The translations under genes and the position numbers were made by a program. Under the pieces are notes generated by a model, which saw only the letters and a list, made by a program, of their open reading frames with translations, was not told the DNA's origin and searched no databases. Positions 55,447-55,786 of a DNA stretch of 55,786 nt are shown piece after piece; position 1 is the first letter of the stretch; every line of letters starts with the position of its first letter. Source of the DNA: Bradyrhizobium sp. Ghvi (GTDB lineage Bacteria; Pseudomonadota; Alphaproteobacteria; Rhizobiales; Xanthobacteraceae); assembly GCF_900115265.1 (NCBI RefSeq), contig NZ_FOVU01000021.1, positions 1-55,786 on the forward strand. Direction: 5' to 3'.

Positions 55447-55786
55447 TGACCTGCCACTGAGTATTTCCTCCAGAAGTAGTTAGAGTCCGGCCTGAAGAAG
55501 GACGGACAGATGAAGCGAGCAAGGTTTACGGAAGAGCAGATTATCGCGGTGTTGAAGGAGCATGAGGCCGGGGCGAAGACGGCCGATCTGGCTCGCAGGC
55601 ACCGGATCTCCGAAGCGACAATCTACAACTGGAAGGCCAAATTCGGCGGCATGGATGTCTCCGAGGCCAAGCGGCTGAGAACCCTGGAGGAGGAGAACGC
55701 GAAGCTGAAGAAGCTTCTTGCCGAGCAGATGCTCGATGCAGCCGCCCTTCGCGAGCTCCTTTCAAAAAAATGGTAGGGCCCGCCGC
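55447..55786 (+). mobile_element. IS3-family (IS407-like) insertion sequence, 5' end only
   Basis: Left end of a second IS3-family element that runs out of the window to the right. The proposed terminus starts TGACCTGCC at 55447, the usual beginning of IS407-group ends. It contains orfA; orfB lies beyond the window. It faces outward, opposite to the IS3 end at position 1, and is a different element. Confidence 0.7.
55510..55776 (+). CDS. IS3-family transposase OrfA
   Basis: 88-residue DNA-binding subunit, full length for the IS407 group. MKRARFTEEQIIAVLKEHEA, then the helix-turn-helix LARRHRISEATIYNWKAKFG, and the zipper region SEAKRLRTLEEENAKLKKLL. A run of seven A (55764-55770) lies just before the stop. 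It is the likely slippery site for the -1 frameshift that makes the OrfAB transposase. Confidence 0.93.
   Translation: MKRARFTEEQIIAVLKEHEAGAKTADLARRHRISEATIYNWKAKFGGMDVSEAKRLRTLEEENAKLKKLLAEQMLDAAALRELLSKKW

Noticed and set aside
1..55786. CRISPR array, tRNA, rRNA, toxin-antitoxin or defence genes
   Set aside because: None recognised on either strand; the regularly placed 41-bp boxes are kilobases apart and are not a CRISPR.

Overview
The window looks like an accessory catabolic region from an alphaproteobacterium of the Bradyrhizobium/Rhodopseudomonas type. This is inferred from the high GC content, the PimC/PimD-like acyl-CoA dehydrogenase pair, the rhizobial-style polyamine and amino-acid ABC transporters, and the IS66 and IS3 insertion sequences. 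No rRNA, tRNA, CRISPR array or replication gene was seen. Almost all genes are on the minus strand. They form short operons separated by long gaps of 0.3 to 1.5 kb that carry no convincing genes.

Layout from left to right: an IS3-family end (1-275); an M20 peptidase (829-2250, plus strand); a spermidine/iron-type ABC operon with two frameshifts (2699-6640); a creatinase-like M24 protein (8106-9287); a threonine/serine dehydratase, a cupin and a PuuB-like FAD oxidase next to a divergent Lrp/AsnC regulator (10095-13663); a one-carbon block of purU, a dimethylglycine/sarcosine dehydrogenase and folD (13749-19148); a ruined M20 amidohydrolase, an Asp/Glu racemase, a truncated carbamoylase, a RidA protein, an N-formylglutamate amidohydrolase, an M20 amidohydrolase and a family-3 amino-acid ABC transporter (19590-27654); eutC and eutB of hydroxyectoine use (28567-30545); a broken 2-hydroxyacid dehydrogenase (31025-32008); a carnitine-to-betaine operon of BKACE, carnitine dehydrogenase and thioesterase (32574-35191); an amidohydrolase; etfA and etfB; two acyl-CoA dehydrogenases; an enoyl-CoA hydratase; an NDP-forming acyl-CoA synthetase; a truncated BKACE (36065-46326); a complete IS66 element with its 8-bp target duplication (46873-50026); a polyamine-type ABC operon (50341-54744); and the start of a second IS3-family element (55447 to the end).

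Read together, many modules fit breakdown of quaternary amines and related compatible solutes. The acyl-CoA synthetase, dehydrogenases, ETF and hydratase could take a betaine-type acid such as gamma-butyrobetaine to carnitine. Carnitine dehydrogenase, BKACE and thioesterase would take carnitine to glycine betaine. The dimethylglycine/sarcosine dehydrogenase with FolD and PurU would handle the methyl groups as folate-bound C1 units and formate. The betaine-to-dimethylglycine step is not in the window.

The most unusual feature is a recurring non-coding element. A 41-bp paired box (GAATTTC-N2-TAAT, then GC(A/C)GAAATTCTGC, with box centres 31 bp apart) occurs in at least eight clear and three weaker copies. 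All copies point the same way and nearly all lie in the gap upstream of a minus-strand catabolic unit, including several decayed units. The only intact regulator gene in the window is the Lrp/AsnC protein at 13187-13663, so a local Lrp-type regulon is the leading but untested idea.
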